Shown in pieces: positions 1-5,244 of a stretch of 6,136 nt of DNA. Every line of letters starts with the position of its first letter. The stretch's first letter is position 1. Under the pieces are notes generated by a model. The model was not told the DNA's origin and searched no databases. It was given only the letters and a program-made list of their open reading frames with translations. The stretch spans positions 1 through 6,136 of the forward strand of contig WQYS01000153.1 of the NCBI GenBank assembly GCA_009781125.1. Reading direction: 5' to 3'. Source of the DNA: Acidobacteriaceae bacterium. Lineage in GTDB: Bacteria; Acidobacteriota; Terriglobia; Terriglobales; Acidobacteriaceae. A program made the translations under genes and the position numbers.

Positions 1-2656
1 GGTCTACGTCACAAATCAGTCCAGTGGTAATGTAACTGTGATTGATGGGGCGACCAATGCCGCTTCTACCGTGAATGTGGGAAATACCCCTGGTGCAGTA
101 GCAGTGAACCCGGTGACCAACAGGGTTTATGTCGCAAACTATAACAGCAACGATGTGACCGTGATCGATGGGGCGACCAATGCCGCCATTGCTACCGTGG
201 GGGCGGGAACGAATCCTGTTGAGATAACAGTGAACCCGGTGACCAACAAGGTCTACGTCCTAAATCGAATGAGCAACAATGTGACCGTGATCGATGGGGT
301 AACCAATGTCGCCACCGCTACCGTGGGGGTAGGAACTGATCCCGAGGAGGTAGCAGTGAACCCGGTGACCAATAAGGTCTATGTCGTAAATCAGTCCAGC
401 AATAATGTAACAGTGATCGATGGGGCAACCAATGTCGTCTCGAACATAGGGGTGGGAACGATTCCTGAATCAGTAACAGTGAACACGGTGACCAACAAGG
501 TATATATTGCAAACTTCAGCAACAACAATATAACCGTGATCGATGTAGATGGGAACCATGCGTCTCCGGTGATGCAAACGGTATCGGGCGTGGCCGATTC
601 GTTGACCGTATCGGCAGCGGGGGATGCGGTCTTCCAGACAATGAATACGTCTCCGCAGTTTACCGATAAGGTGACCAGCAACTACACCTACGGAACGCCT
701 CCCGCGCCTACGGCGGTGTACTACGTCGTGGACGGCTATGGAGTATCGCCGATGCAGGTCGTGACCGCAGCGCCGGGCAGCGGCAATCCGGCCACCTTCA
801 CCGTGAATTTGGCCAACATGAGCATAGGAGTGCATACGCTCTATCTGTATGCAGCGACCGAGGCCGACGGCGGCAGTTCCGCACTGCCCTATGGGAACTC
901 GCCCGATCTAAGCAGTGTGGCGGCCTATACGTTTGCCGTTCTGCCCTTACCCACAACCACCACAGTGTCCGCCGACGTGAATCCTCAGAACAGCGGCGGC
1001 AGCGTGACATTCACCGCAACGGTGAGTTCAACGTACTCCGGCGATCCCACGGGAACGGTATCGTTCTTCGACGGATCGACACTGTTGGGATCGGCTACGC
1101 TACAGCATCTCTCCGGCAGCTATCAGGCCACCTACACAACCAGCGCACTGGCGGCAGGCTCACGCACGATTACGGCAATTTATTCGGGCGACGGAGCGTT
1201 TGCCAACTCCAGTGGAACCATGACCGAGAAGATTGCAGGCCCGGTAGCCACGCTTACGGTTGCCAGCGGAGACGGCCAGAGCGCGAACATCGGAACCGCC
1301 TTTGCCAATCCGATAGTGGTGAAGGCAGTCGATAGCAACGGGATTCCAGTTCCGGGAGCGGCGGTTGGCTTCAGTGGAACAGGGATTATCTTCTCTATTC
1401 CGTTGCACGGCATCACCACGGACGCCAACGGCCTTGCCAGCGTATCGGCAACGCCAACGCAGGCGGGATCACTGGCGGGAACGGCAACGAGCAACGGCAA
1501 GAGCGTCAACTTCACTCTGACGGGAAACAAGATAATGCCGACTGTGACACTTTCGTCGAGCGCGAATCCTTCCACGACCGGCCAGAGCGTGACCCTTACG
1601 GCAACCGTATCGGACAGCGCCACCGGCACGGTAGCCTTCAAGGACAACGGAACCACCATCTCAACCTGTACCAGCCAGCCGATTACGAGCGGAGCGGCCA
1701 CCTGCGTCCTCTCAACACTGACGGCAGGAACGCACCCGATTACGGCGGCATACACCACCGATAACACCGCGAAGTTCAATAACTCCACTTCGACAACACC
1801 TCTGAGCCAGTCGGTTGCAGGCGCGGTTGCCACTGTTACCGTAGTGAGCGGCGGCGGCCAGAGCGCGGTTGCCGGAACTGCCCTTGCCAATCCCATTGTG
1901 GTGAAAGCGGTCGATAGCAACGGGACTCCGGTTCCGGGCGTGTCGGTCAGCTTTACCGGGACAGGGATCACCTACGCTCCGAATCCGGCCACAACAGGCC
2001 CGGATGGTACGGTCAGCGTCACGGTCACTCCGACCGGGACGGGAACTCTGACAGGAACCATCACGGCAGGCGGCAAGACGACAACCTTCACGGTGACGGG
2101 AACCGCTCCGCCTCCACCGCCAGACTTCACGGCCACTCCGACATCGCCAACGTCGGTAACCGTTTCCGCCACAAGCGGAGGCGCGGCCTCGTACACCTTC
2201 ACCGTCAGCGCGGTAGGCGGATTCACGGGCGACGTGAAGCTGACCGCAAACCCGTCTCCGGCGCTGCCCACCGGGGTTGTGCCGGTCTTCACTCCGTCCT
2301 CCACGGTAAAGCCAGGCGATACCGTAACCATGACGATAACGCTTGCCAAGGCGACGGCCAGCCTGCGCAGCTACTCTCCACTGGCGTTCGCCCTGCTGCT
2401 TCTGCCGGTGATGCTGATCGGCAAGGCGCGGAATCTTCGCATACGTGGCCTGCTGATGGTTGTTCTGGCGTTCGGCGCAATAGCCGGAGTTATAGGTTGC
2501 GGCGGAGGTAGCAGCAGCAGCGGTGGTAACGGCGGCAATGGAGGCGGCGGTGGAGGCGGTACTCGGACGCCGACGACCTACACCATTACCGTAACCGGCA
2601 CGAGCACAAGCGGCAGCATCAGCCATCCGGTTGCCACCTTCACGCTGACTCAATAG
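1..2656 (+). CDS. YVTN beta-propeller and Ig-like repeat surface protein (3' part, N-terminus outside window)
   Basis: The frame is open from the left edge (first full codon at position 2) to TAG at 2654-2656, leaving 884 residues; the true start lies upstream. Residues 1-~180 are YVTN repeats, each opening with VYVxN and ending VNPVTNK. A linker domain follows (~190-315; YYVVDGYG, then GVHTLYLYAATEADG), of a type I associate with acidobacterial YVTN/Ig proteins. Next come four Ig-like domains: Big_3_5-like (~317-412), Big_1/invasin-like (~413-510), Big_3_5-like (~512-607) and Big_1-like (~608-700), so a two-domain module has been duplicated. A PPPPP hinge leads to a last Ig-like domain from ~706, interrupted by a hydrophobic helix (794-807), a basic loop (K808, R810, R813, R815), a second helix (816-832), VIGC (Cys833) and a Gly/Ser run, before a closing TYTITVTGTS strand pair. 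An envelope or surface adhesion/scaffold role is inferred; no catalytic motif was seen. Confidence 0.9.
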   Translation, partial: VYVTNQSSGNVTVIDGATNAASTVNVGNTPGAVAVNPVTNRVYVANYNSNDVTVIDGATNAAIATVGAGTNPVEITVNPVTNKVYVLNRMSNNVTVIDGVTNVATATVGVGTDPEEVAVNPVTNKVYVVNQSSNNVTVIDGATNVVSNIGVGTIPESVTVNTVTNKVYIANFSNNNITVIDVDGNHASPVMQTVSGVADSLTVSAAGDAVFQTMNTSPQFTDKVTSNYTYGTPPAPTAVYYVVDGYGVSPMQVVTAAPGSGNPATFTVNLANMSIGVHTLYLYAATEADGGSSALPYGNSPDLSSVAAYTFAVLPLPTTTTVSADVNPQNSGGSVTFTATVSSTYSGDPTGTVSFFDGSTLLGSATLQHLSGSYQATYTTSALAAGSRTITAIYSGDGAFANSSGTMTEKIAGPVATLTVASGDGQSANIGTAFANPIVVKAVDSNGIPVPGAAVGFSGTGIIFSIPLHGITTDANGLASVSATPTQAGSLAGTATSNGKSVNFTLTGNKIMPTVTLSSSANPSTTGQSVTLTATVSDSATGTVAFKDNGTTISTCTSQPITSGAATCVLSTLTAGTHPITAAYTTDNTAKFNNSTSTTPLSQSVAGAVATVTVVSGGGQSAVAGTALANPIVVKAVDSNGTPVPGVSVSFTGTGITYAPNPATTGPDGTVSVTVTPTGTGTLTGTITAGGKTTTFTVTGTAPPPPPDFTATPTSPTSVTVSATSGGAASYTFTVSAVGGFTGDVKLTANPSPALPTGVVPVFTPSSTVKPGDTVTMTITLAKATASLRSYSPLAFALLLLPVMLIGKARNLRIRGLLMVVLAFGAIAGVIGCGGGSSSSGGNGGNGGGGGGGTRTPTTYTITVTGTSTSGSISHPVATFTLTQ
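2..541 (+). repeat. YVTN beta-propeller repeat units, about 123-126 bp each
   Basis: Units begin with a Val-Tyr codon pair at 2, 125, 251, 377 and 500, giving spacings of 123, 126, 126 and 123 bp (41-42 residues). Each carries VYVxN, then NVTVIDGATN, then VNPVTNK; the fifth is diverged after NITVID. The DNA is conserved as well as the protein: segments such as gtgaaCCCGGTGACCAA and GTGATCGATGGGG recur nearly unchanged. This points to recent duplication or gene conversion. The blades would form part of a propeller whose remaining blades lie upstream of the window. Confidence 0.9.
950..2103 (+). repeat. Duplicated two-domain Ig module (Big_3_5-like plus Big_1-like)
   Basis: Two copies of the same domain pair occur in tandem, about 950-1530 and 1535-2103. 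The second member of each pair is most similar: GQSA, then ANPIVVKAVDSNG, PVPG and GTGI recur in order in both, and stretches such as GTGGTGAA and GCGGTCGATAGCAACGGGA are kept at the DNA level. The first members are more diverged (TGTVSFFDGSTLLG versus TGTVAFKDNGTTIS). Big_3_5 and Big_1 are common in bacterial extracellular stalk proteins; family assignment is by eye. Confidence 0.8.
2381..2656 (+). other. C-terminal anchor: hydrophobic helix, basic loop, helix with lipobox, Gly run, Ig-closing strands
   Basis: This is a sub-region of the large CDS. Residues 794-807 are hydrophobic (LAFALLLLPVMLIG), 808-815 are basic, and 816-832 are hydrophobic, ending in V-I-G-Cys833, which fits the lipobox pattern [LVI][ASTVI][GAS]C. 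A Gly/Ser/Asn-rich run follows, then TYTITVTGTS and a final ATFTLTQ strand. The sequence before the insert (DFTATPT, GGFTGDVKL, TVTMTITL) and after it looks like the two halves of one Ig-like domain. The same order recurs in the minus-strand gene ending at 5833. Confidence 0.75.
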
Positions 2657-2668
2657 GGACGGCGCACG

Positions 2669-2694
2669 AGGGGGAAGACCGTACACTTCCCCCT
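2669..2694 (+). terminator. Hairpin after the YVTN/Ig gene, probable terminator
   Basis: AGGGGGAAG (2669-2677) pairs perfectly with CTTCCCCCT (2686-2694) around an 8-base loop, starting 13 bases after the stop codon. The trailing sequence TTCAATTCTT is T-rich but not a clean run. It probably ends the upstream transcript, which suggests that the DUF3617 gene 46 bases further on has its own promoter or depends on read-through. Confidence 0.6.
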
Positions 2695-2739
2695 TCAATT
2701 CTTGCAGGTAACAACGACCACCCAGATAGGAATGAACCC

Positions 2740-3246
2740 ATGAAAAGAATGTTTGGTGTTTCCGCTGTACTCGCGTTCTGTAGCCTTGTTTTTGCGCAAA
2801 CAGTCTCCGCTCCGCCCATGAAGATGGGCCTGTGGGAGATCACTACCGTCTCAAAGATGAAACTGAATCTTCCCCCCGAAGTAATGGCACACCTGCCCGG
2901 CATGGGGCCGCAAACCTTCGTAAGCCAGGTCTGCATGACGCCGGAGACGTGGCGCGACGCCTATACCAAGTCACAGAAGAACAACAAGGACTGCCAATAC
3001 ACAAATCTCAAGCAGGATGCTTCGGGCATGTCAGCAGATGTTGTGTGCCACTCGGGAAAAGGAACCTCCACCGGCCACATGCAGCTTACCTTCGTGAGCA
3101 TGGAGAGGACGCAGGGAACCATGCACATGGAGATGACAGACGGAAAGAATCCGCAGCCGACGATCATGGATATGACGTTCGACAGCGTATTCAGAGGCGA
3201 TGACTGCAAAGGACTCGCGCCGGGCGCGGCAAAACTCGTGCGCTGA
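2740..3246 (+). CDS. Exported DUF3617 family protein
   Basis: The product has 168 residues. Residues 1-19 form a typical Sec signal peptide (MKR, hydrophobic core, VFA then Gln20), with cleavage expected after Ala19; a second possible site follows VSA at 24. The mature part has the features I recognise for DUF3617: the early GLWEITT motif (30-36), an LPPEVMAHLPGMGP stretch, QVCMTPE and a C-terminal FDSVFRGDDCKG. Four cysteines remain after processing (65, 85, 103, 156), enough for two disulfides in the periplasm. The start is supported by AGGA at 2728-2731, 8 bases before ATG. DUF3617 has no known biochemical function that I can cite. The gene stands alone between two terminator-like hairpins. 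Confidence 0.88.
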   Translation: MKRMFGVSAVLAFCSLVFAQTVSAPPMKMGLWEITTVSKMKLNLPPEVMAHLPGMGPQTFVSQVCMTPETWRDAYTKSQKNNKDCQYTNLKQDASGMSADVVCHSGKGTSTGHMQLTFVSMERTQGTMHMEMTDGKNPQPTIMDMTFDSVFRGDDCKGLAPGAAKLVR

Positions 3247-3272
3247 CCCGCACTCTGGTTCGTCAAGGATGG

Positions 3273-3301
3273 CGCTGAGGAGACGTCACACCCTCCTCGC
3301 G
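3273..3301 (+). other. Hairpin in the 3' region of the DUF3617 gene
   Basis: GAGGAG (3277-3282) pairs with CTCCTC (3293-3298) around a 10-base loop, and CGC (3273-3275) pairs with GCG (3299-3301) once T3276 is bulged out, giving nine pairs. No T-run follows. It sits just before the stronger terminator hairpin and could help stabilise the 3' end. Confidence 0.4.
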
Positions 3302-3306
3302 TCTGG

Positions 3307-3348
3307 GCGGTATCTCCAGTCGGTCACACCTCTGGGGATACCGCTTTT
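3307..3348 (+). terminator. Intrinsic terminator for the DUF3617 gene
   Basis: GCGGTATCTCCAG (3307-3319) pairs with CTGGGGATACCGC (3332-3344) over 13 positions with one U-G wobble and a 12-base loop, followed at once by TTTT. The wobble is of the form allowed in plus-strand RNA, which fits termination of the plus-strand gene ending at 3246. Confidence 0.75.
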
Positions 3349-3365
3349 GAGAGAACGACAGACTC

Positions 3366-3391
3366 GCGTGTGCGGTTTCCACTGCACACGC
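3366..3391. other. 8-bp inverted repeat, third hairpin of the cluster
   Basis: GCGTGTGC (3366-3373) is a perfect inverted repeat of GCACACGC (3384-3391) with a 10-base spacer. The sequence after it is pyrimidine-rich (TCCTCTTATT). It may be a back-up terminator or an operator-like site; the sequence does not decide between them. Confidence 0.4.
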
Positions 3392-3519
3392 TCCTCTTAT
3401 TAACTTCAACCAAGCCTGGTCAGGTCGCTATTGAAAGCCTGTCCTCAACCAGAAATCAGTTTTGTAACGTTGCACGTACCACTAATGTGTCGGGTTTCGT
3501 AATGCCGTAGCACCCCCCG
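3392..3519. other. Non-coding stretch between hairpin cluster and structured leader
   Basis: With its flanks this is part of a 358-base gap (3247-3604) without a credible gene. I see no reading frame with a ribosome binding site, no tRNA fold and no convincing -35/-10 pair, although the promoter of the SSB-like gene should lie here. TTGCAC and TTGAAA elements occur, but without a TATAAT-like box at proper spacing. Confidence 0.4.
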
Positions 3520-3604
3520 TAGTACCCGCACAGAGCGAAGGGAACACCCATCCCGGACTGCCGCCATAGGCGCAGCAGTTCCCGCTCTGGCAGAGGTACT
3601 ATCA
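3520..3604 (+). promoter_or_regulatory. Structured 5' leader that can hide the ribosome binding site of the SSB-like gene
   Basis: Four nested helices can form. TAGTACC (3520-3526) pairs with GGTACTA (3595-3601). CAGAGC (3531-3536) pairs with GCTCTG (3584-3589). GGGAAC (3540-3545) pairs with GTTCCC (3578-3583), with GAA bulged between this and the previous helix. At the tip CTG plus CGCC pair with GGCG plus CAG (3558-3575, ATA loop, one bulged C). The only Shine-Dalgarno-like site, AGAGG at 3592-3596, has its GG inside the outer helix, and the ATG is three bases beyond it. Translational control by this fold is inferred. Confidence 0.5.
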
Positions 3605-4300
3605 ATGTATAGAAATCAAGTCATGCTTACTGGATTGGTCCTGCACGATCCACGCCTTAACGAATCCTACCCGCACTATCTCTATACGCACATGCGGTTG
3701 ATTTTACCGCCCGATGCGTATCCCGGCTCTTCCATAATGAAGTCCACCGCCTGCATTGGCGAATGCAGAATCGTCTTCCAGAACAACATCGCCGACAACG
3801 CCGCTCAATTCACCACCAACGACATCATCTATGTGTCCGGCTATCTGATTACCGGGTACATCCGTGAAAGCAATATCACCACCAACAAGATCATGGCGAA
3901 CTATGCCGTCTCTTTGAACAAGGCTCGTTTCTCCGATTGCGATGCCCAGAACCACATCGAAATCTCCGGCATTCTGGGCGACGATCCGGTTGTGACCTAC
4001 AGGCCAGTTCGGGCGTGGAGTGTGCATCTCAATCCACATCTCTCACCCGATCTGCATCCGCTTCGCGCGCCGGAAAAGCAACAGTTCAGGAACTATCAGG
4101 TTTTGTTCTCTGAGTCGATTCGAGACAAGGCCGCTCAGTTCACGAAGAATGAGCTTGTGCTTGTATGTGGGTATTTCTTTCCGAGTTGCGCCTGCCATCC
4201 GAGAACGTCCGGCAACTACATTGTTGCCAGTCAAATGACTCATCTCGGCAACACCCAACCCATAACGCCGCCCGGTATGCTTTCACGCAAGGCAAGCTGA
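3605..4300 (+). CDS. Unnamed protein with two SSB-like OB-fold repeats
   Basis: The product has 231 residues and I cannot assign it to a named family with confidence. It reads as two copies of one ~100-residue domain: 5-106 and 117-215. Each opens with a hydrophobic strand, Gly and DP (VMLTGLVLHDP; IEISGILGDDP), carries a middle strand followed by a helix ending AAQFT (IVFQNNIADNAAQFT; VLFSESIRDKAAQFT), then a strand ending GY (DIIYVSGY; ELVLVCGY) and a last strand (NKIMANYAV; NYIVASQM). This order matches bacterial SSB (V.L.GNL..DP, W..V..FG..AE....L.KG..V.VEGRL, Y...V.A), but the usual Trp is missing, as is an SSB acidic tail. It is likely cytoplasmic and nucleic-acid binding; that is inference. 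The start is the ATG 8 bases after AGAGG. The gene is single, between hairpins. Confidence 0.8.
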   Translation: MYRNQVMLTGLVLHDPRLNESYPHYLYTHMRLILPPDAYPGSSIMKSTACIGECRIVFQNNIADNAAQFTTNDIIYVSGYLITGYIRESNITTNKIMANYAVSLNKARFSDCDAQNHIEISGILGDDPVVTYRPVRAWSVHLNPHLSPDLHPLRAPEKQQFRNYQVLFSESIRDKAAQFTKNELVLVCGYFFPSCACHPRTSGNYIVASQMTHLGNTQPITPPGMLSRKAS

Positions 4301-4313
4301 GGGCAACCGTTCA

Positions 4314-4337
4314 GGGGAAGGGCTGACACCCTTCCCC
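4314..4337 (+). terminator. Hairpin after the SSB-like gene, probable terminator
   Basis: GGGGAAGGG (4314-4322) pairs perfectly with CCCTTCCCC (4329-4337) around the loop CTGACA, starting 13 bases after the stop. No T-run follows. It closely resembles the hairpin at 2669-2694, at the same distance from its stop codon. The heptamer CGTTCAG repeats directly on either side (4308-4314 and 4338-4344). Confidence 0.5.
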
Positions 4338-4344
4338 CGTTCAG

Positions 4345-4561
4345 CCACGCACAGTTTCGCCAGTTTCCGTCGAGGGTTTGATCTACGCGCATTGCCCCTT
4401 CTATCGGCAGCGTTGCTCATGGATTCCTTGCAGTTTGTTCGTCCCATCGCCACCGTAGATTGCCAAAAGCGTTCACGCCCTGCGGCTCTGCGTTCGGAAT
4501 TTCCAGACTCCTTCCCCAAAGCGAGTTTGTGTCCCCTTCCAGAAATTCCTCTCTTGGCTTC
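4345..4561. other. Non-coding, pyrimidine-rich stretch before the DUF6876 leader
   Basis: This is part of a 358-base gap (4301-4658). A frame in phase with the DUF6876 gene is open upstream to about 4392, but it has no ribosome binding site and its translation is unlike any family I know. The region should contain the DUF6876 promoter; no convincing -35/-10 pair was found by eye. Nothing else was recognised. Confidence 0.4.
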
Positions 4562-4650
4562 AGCGCCCCCGACGCGCTCTTGGGAGTTCACGGCAACTCC
4601 GTCCCTTCGGGCTGTGTGTCCGATGGGACAAAAAACATACCGCAAGGAGA
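4562..4650 (+). promoter_or_regulatory. Structured 5' leader and Shine-Dalgarno site of the DUF6876 gene
   Basis: Three hairpins lie in series. AGCGC (4562-4566) pairs with GCGCT (4574-4578). GGAGTT (4583-4588) pairs with AACTCC (4595-4600). GTCCC plus TCGG (4601-4605, 4607-4610) pair with CCGA plus GGGAC (4620-4623, 4625-4629) with one T-T mismatch and the loop GCTGTGTGT. An A-run follows, then the strong ribosome binding site AAGGAGA at 4644-4650, left unpaired. The absence of spacing between hairpins two and three suggests coaxial stacking in RNA. Confidence 0.45.
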
Positions 4651-4658
4651 TACACACC

Positions 4659-5063
4659 ATGAGCAACACTGCCATCAACGAAGGAAGCACCGCCGCAACT
4701 CACACCCTCACGGAAACCGACCTTCACCAGTTCCACGGCACGGAGACGTGGTTTCGTCATTGGTTGAATCTTTCGATCACGTACACCGAAGGCGTCAAGT
4801 ACATGGCCGAGCACGGCGGCGCATATTGGCTGATTGACGAAATCGCCATCAGCCAGAGCCTTCCCACTATCAAGCGCGAGGAGTTTCAGGTATGGACGCT
4901 GACGCTTACCGACGCAGACACGAAGTTCGGCGCAATCCTCACCTGCGACGATGGCAATGACAACATCGTCTACACCAAGAAGATTCCCTTTACCGACTTC
5001 CCGTTGCCGAGCATCAAGTTCTATTGCACGGACAACGTGATTATGCTTCCCGGCGAATACTGA
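4659..5063 (+). CDS. DUF6876 family protein
   Basis: The product has 134 residues. The start is chosen for AAGGAGA, 8 bases before the ATG, and because the family-like sequence begins soon after it. Recognisable features are LHQFHGTETWFRH (22-34), the YTEGVKYMAEHGGAYWLIDEIA core (42-63), EEFQVWTL (74-81), the DDGN turn (97-100), IPFTDFPLP (109-117) and a terminal LPGEY. This order is what I recall for DUF6876, a small soluble family without known function that is often met on plasmids and integrated elements. There is no signal peptide or membrane segment. It stands alone, with a hairpin leader before it and a strong hairpin 5 bases after its stop. Family assignment is from memory; no biochemical role is claimed. 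Confidence 0.85.
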   Translation: MSNTAINEGSTAATHTLTETDLHQFHGTETWFRHWLNLSITYTEGVKYMAEHGGAYWLIDEIAISQSLPTIKREEFQVWTLTLTDADTKFGAILTCDDGNDNIVYTKKIPFTDFPLPSIKFYCTDNVIMLPGEY

Positions 5064-5068
5064 CACAG

Positions 5069-5100
5069 AAACGGCCCGGTGTCCTTCAACCGGGCCGTTT
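5069..5100. terminator. Bidirectional-type terminator hairpin between convergent genes
   Basis: AAACGGCCCGGT (5069-5080) and ACCGGGCCGTTT (5089-5100) form a perfect 12-bp stem with an 8-base loop. Because the stem ends in A/T pairs, both strands read a short T-run on leaving it, so it could terminate the DUF6876 transcript and also the minus-strand transcript arriving from 5245. Confidence 0.75.
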
Positions 5101-5104
5101 GATT

Positions 5105-5229
5105 GAACCTGAGAGGTTCGGCGGAGAGCGACCGAATCGCTCCCTTTCGCTCGTGTCTGTTCCCGTTCGCAGGGTCCAATCGCGCGGCTTTTGCGCGATG
5201 GGTGCGAACGGAAACAGAACCGCCGAACC
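5105..5229. ncRNA. Branched inverted-repeat structure, candidate structured RNA or palindromic element
   Basis: An outer helix GGTTCGGCGG/CCGCCGAACC (5115-5124 with 5220-5229) encloses two arms. Arm one is GAGCGA/TCGCTC (5126-5131 with 5137-5142, loop CCGAA). Arm two is a 16-position helix, 5156-5171 with 5203-5218, with a single C-A mismatch, extended by ATCGCGC/GCGCGAT (5179-5185 with 5193-5199, loop GGCTTTT). The mismatch would be a G-U pair in minus-strand RNA, weakly favouring that strand, where it would be the 3' tail of the beta-barrel gene. AGGTTC (5114-5119) can instead pair with GAACCT (5105-5110), an alternative fold. No named RNA family was recognised. Confidence 0.45.
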
Positions 5230-5244
5230 CGGTCCAACCATAGG

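Noticed and set aside
2..541. Regular ~125-bp repeats as a possible CRISPR or satellite array
   Set aside because: The repeats are in frame, encode YVTN blades throughout and lack short palindromic repeats with unique spacers.
1180..1971. A 263-residue open frame on the minus strand
   Set aside because: It mirrors the Ig-domain repeats of the plus-strand gene (the duplicated pieces reappear reversed) and has no ribosome binding site.
1712..2698. A 328-residue open frame on the minus strand
   Set aside because: It lies wholly opposite the YVTN/Ig gene, and its translation is Arg/Ala/Gly-rich low-complexity sequence without any domain; it is a shadow of GC-rich coding sequence.
2702..2730. 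TTGCAG and GATAGG as a promoter for the DUF3617 gene
   Set aside because: The spacing is 17, but the -10 match is poor and overlaps the ribosome binding site, which would give a transcript without it.
2732..2743. Three-codon frame ATG-AAC-CCA-TGA overlapping the DUF3617 start
   Set aside because: The only Shine-Dalgarno element is directly against its ATG and properly spaced for the ATG at 2740, so leader-peptide coupling is unlikely.
3520..3601. Leader hairpin as an integron attC site
   Set aside because: The outer arms do not fit the RYYYAAC/GTTRRRY core sites, and no integrase or cassette series is present.
4392..4658. Upstream in-frame extension of the DUF6876 gene
   Set aside because: No ribosome binding site, non-family sequence, and the strong AAGGAGA site marks the start at 4659; the extension would also translate through the hairpin array.
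4560..5237. A 225-residue minus-strand frame opposite the DUF6876 gene
   Set aside because: It overlaps a well-supported gene and the structured gap, starts without a Shine-Dalgarno site and shows no family-like sequence.
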